In this document: positions 4,410 through 6,753 of the stretch, one piece after another | Numbering within the stretch: position 1 is the first letter of the stretch | Layout: every line of letters begins with the position of its first letter | From: Gammaproteobacteria bacterium | GTDB lineage: Bacteria; Pseudomonadota; Gammaproteobacteria; Burkholderiales; Burkholderiaceae_C | DNA length: 6,753 nucleotides | Direction of reading: 5' to 3' | NCBI GenBank assembly: GCA_030054245.1 | Contig: JASGCH010000079.1 | Location: 1 to 6,753 of the forward strand | The notes under the pieces: model-generated | The model's database searches: none | What the model was told of the DNA's origin: nothing | What the model saw: only the letters and a program-made list of their open reading frames with translations | Made by a program: the position numbers and the translations under genes

Positions 4410-6746
4410 TTATCCAAAACGCTTAGCTAATTCCTGATTGATTCTGTTAAAAACCAGCTTCCAATCTAAGGATTTATCTTGACGCCAAAGTCTTATGCAA
4501 GGATACCATAGACTATCTGTGCGATCAAGTAACCATCTCCAATCTGGAGAAAACGGCGTCATAACCCAAGTTTCACAACCCATGGCGGCGCTTAAATGTA
4601 CTACTCCGGTGTCAATACTAATGACTAAGTCCATGAGTTTACAGAGTGCTGCTGTGTCCGAAAAGTCTTCAATATGTTCGGTGGTATCGACAATGGAAGA
4701 TTGTTGAAAGGCCATTTTATCACTATCCCTAATAACTTTTTGTAAGCAAATATATTGGAAATTGGATACAAGAAAGTGATTTATCAAAAATTGTAGGGGT
4801 ATGCTTCGGTACTTATCTAGTTTGAAGGTAGGACTACCACTCCAAACTATACCAATTCTGGGTTTAGTGGGTGCCCCTAATTTATTTTGCCAAAATGCCA
4901 GTTTATGCTTATTTACCGCTAAATAATTTTGTTTCCCTAGTGGAATGTTGGTGATATGCGTATTAAAAGCCAAGGGCAGAGACAAGAGGGGAGTGGCATA
5001 ATCAAAACGGTTCTTACTTTCTTCTCGTAACCAAAGTGGGTCAAATTCTTCGCAAGACCAGACCCCAGGAATTTGGTTTAAAACCGAGATAAGACCCGGC
5101 TGGACATACAAAATCACTTTGGCGCCTAGTTCGGCGACCATCGTCGCGTAACGAGCAAATTGAATGGTATCTCCGTGTCCCTGCTCAGCATAAAGTAAGA
5201 TCGTCTTGTTTTTTAAGGATTCTTTCCCTAACCATAGTGGGGCGTAAGGGCATTTAAGGTATTTATTGATATCCCAACGGTGCTCGTAGATGGGCCATCC
5301 TTCGGAAAATCGACCTGCCATTAAGAGAGCTACCGACTTATTCCAAATGGCTAGGGAGGATTGGGGATCAATTTCCAAGGCTCGTTGGTTAAATTTTAAG
5401 GAGTCACTCAATTCTCCCAATCGGTAGTATAAAAAAGCCATATTAATCAACCCATCTAGGTTATTTGGGTGAATTGATAAGGATTTTTTCTGACACTCAA
5501 GAGCTTGGTCGTATTGGTCGATCTCACTATAAGTTGAGGCTAAATTAGTCCAAGCATCCGCATAGTTTGGGTCTAGTTTGGTGGCGGTTTCATAATCGGC
5601 AATGGCTTCTGAGAATCTAGTTAATTCTCTTAAGGCATTGCCGCGGTTGTTATAAGCACCTACATAATCAGGTTTGCTGGCTATCGCCACATTGAAGAAA
5701 CGGTATGCCTCCTCATTCCTTTTTAGCAAACATAGGGCATTGCCCATATTGTTGTTGGCATCGGGAGAGCTAGGATTAAGCTCTAAAGCTTTGGCGTAAC
5801 TATCCACCGCGGCCTCTAATTGTCCGGATTCTTTAAGAGCAAAACCATAATTTCTCCAGCCAGAAAAAGATGTTGGGTCGGTTCTCACCGCTTCTTTTAA
5901 ATATTTAATCGCTAGCAGATAATTTTTACTGCCACTGTAATACAAGCCAGCTTCCAAATAAGCTTGATGATGTTGTGAGTCATAGGCAATGGTTTTATCC
6001 AAATAGGCTAAGTACTGTGGATAGTTTTCTTCTTTCTTATAAATAAGTGCTTTTTGAAAAAGTAAATGAGGATTATCGGGTATGGTGGCTATCGATTGAT
6101 CGATCCAATGATGAGCCTCTTTTAACTTACCTTCTTCCATTTCTAGTAGAGACCTCAATTGAGTCAAAGTGGTATGCCTCGGGTATTGGCTTAATAGGTT
6201 GGTATAAAGTTTTCTGGCTTCGTCATATTTTTGTTGTTGGTGTAAAGAATAAGCCTGCTTAATCTGTTCTTGTAACGCATACTGAGCATTGGGATTGGGT
6301 GGTGCTTGAGTTACACCACCCGCTAAGCGGGCGGAGTAAGACGAGGTTGGGGAGAGTGGTGTACTGGCAGGGGCAGATCCTTTAGAGGTGCTTGGGTTGA
6401 ACGAGGGTGAGCGAAAGTTTTGCGTTTGATCTGGGCTAGTAAAAACTCCAGTCGTAGGGGTAACTGCCGAAAGACCAACCGTTGGTTTTGATAAACCGAG
6501 CATAGAATCTCCCGCATAATCAGTCTTCTGAATGACTGAATTTCCTAAAGTTACCGGTGGTTTAGGACTGGTTTGAGGCGAATTTAGGGGAGTAAGTAAA
6601 GATCCAATAAATAAGGATTGATCTGGAGAGGATTGACGGGATTGGGAGATGGGCGGGCTGGCATTGGGGTTTTTAATAGGAGGTAGTTCGTTTGGAGAAA
6701 TAGGTTTTGAGGGAGGAGGATGCACCGGCGGGATTGGGGGCAGCAT
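4410..6746 (-). CDS. TPR protein with C-terminal glycosyltransferase-like domain and disordered N-terminus
   Basis: From the first visible ATG (6746) the product has 778 residues. The frame stays open upstream to the window edge (Arg-Pro codons before the Met), so the true start may lie outside. Residues 1-155 are rich in Pro, Ser and Thr and look disordered. About nine to ten TPR units span roughly 157-480, with clear examples at 296-326 (GWRNYGFALKESGQLEAAVD...), 330-360, 364-394 and 398-428. The C-terminal part (about 485-778) resembles the glycosyltransferase-like domain that follows TPRs in many proteobacterial proteins: GWPIYEHRW (483-491), LLYAEQGHGDTIQFARYA (517-534), GIVWSGSP (632-639) and IDTGVVHLSAAMG (711-723) followed by PDWRWLLDRTDSLWYP (734-749). 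That suggests a GT-B, heptosyltransferase (GT9)-like nucleotide-sugar fold, but donor and acceptor are unknown. A role in glycosylation of protein or surface polysaccharide is inference. No signal peptide is seen, so it is probably cytoplasmic. The stop is TAA. Confidence 0.85.
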   Translation of the reverse strand: MLPPIPPVHPPPSKPISPNELPPIKNPNASPPISQSRQSSPDQSLFIGSLLTPLNSPQTSPKPPVTLGNSVIQKTDYAGDSMLGLSKPTVGLSAVTPTTGVFTSPDQTQNFRSPSFNPSTSKGSAPASTPLSPTSSYSARLAGGVTQAPPNPNAQYALQEQIKQAYSLHQQQKYDEARKLYTNLLSQYPRHTTLTQLRSLLEMEEGKLKEAHHWIDQSIATIPDNPHLLFQKALIYKKEENYPQYLAYLDKTIAYDSQHHQAYLEAGLYYSGSKNYLLAIKYLKEAVRTDPTSFSGWRNYGFALKESGQLEAAVDSYAKALELNPSSPDANNNMGNALCLLKRNEEAYRFFNVAIASKPDYVGAYNNRGNALRELTRFSEAIADYETATKLDPNYADAWTNLASTYSEIDQYDQALECQKKSLSIHPNNLDGLINMAFLYYRLGELSDSLKFNQRALEIDPQSSLAIWNKSVALLMAGRFSEGWPIYEHRWDINKYLKCPYAPLWLGKESLKNKTILLYAEQGHGDTIQFARYATMVAELGAKVILYVQPGLISVLNQIPGVWSCEEFDPLWLREESKNRFDYATPLLSLPLAFNTHITNIPLGKQNYLAVNKHKLAFWQNKLGAPTKPRIGIVWSGSPTFKLDKYRSIPLQFLINHFLVSNFQYICLQKVIRDSDKMAFQQSSIVDTTEHIEDFSDTAALCKLMDLVISIDTGVVHLSAAMGCETWVMTPFSPDWRWLLDRTDSLWYPCIRLWRQDKSLDWKLVFNRINQELAKRFG

Positions 6747-6753
6747 AGGTCGC

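Overview
The window looks like a piece of a moderately AT-rich proteobacterial chromosome, most likely betaproteobacterial. The basis is the style of HtpX, a long (about 858-codon) topoisomerase III with two C-terminal cysteine clusters, and a TPR-plus-glycosyltransferase protein of a type common in that group. This placement comes from recognising protein families, not from any search. No phage, conjugation, CRISPR, rRNA or complete tRNA gene is visible.

Layout from left to right: (1) the 3' end of an amidase-signature enzyme on the + strand, running in from outside the window and stopping at 350. Its last codons lie inside a long palindromic repeat (309-343). (2) A 125-base convergent gap. 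(3) htpX, a membrane zinc metalloprotease, on the - strand (476-1366). (4) topB, DNA topoisomerase III, on the - strand (1523-4099), cut by one in-frame TAA at 3419-3421 and otherwise intact. (5) A 310-base non-coding stretch (4100-4409) holding three more copies of the palindromic repeat, arm fragments and further stem-loops. (6) A large - strand gene (4410-6746, open to the window edge) for a protein with a proline/serine/threonine-rich N-terminus, about nine to ten TPR units and a C-terminal glycosyltransferase-like domain.

The three - strand genes read in the order TPR-glycosyltransferase, topB, htpX. The gaps between them (310 and 156 bases) are large enough that one operon is not obvious. 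From general knowledge, topB and htpX often lie close together in betaproteobacteria, in the dprA-smg-topB / def-fmt-htpX neighbourhood, so their adjacency may be a remnant of that arrangement. No functional pathway links the four genes.

The two most notable points are the single nonsense codon separating the Toprim half of TopB from its catalytic-tyrosine half, and a REP-like palindrome family with core GCACCA-GCCGA-TGGTGC. The best-preserved copy of that palindrome supplies the C-terminal residues of the amidase. Together they suggest a genome that is accumulating repeats and losing genes, but one window cannot prove this.
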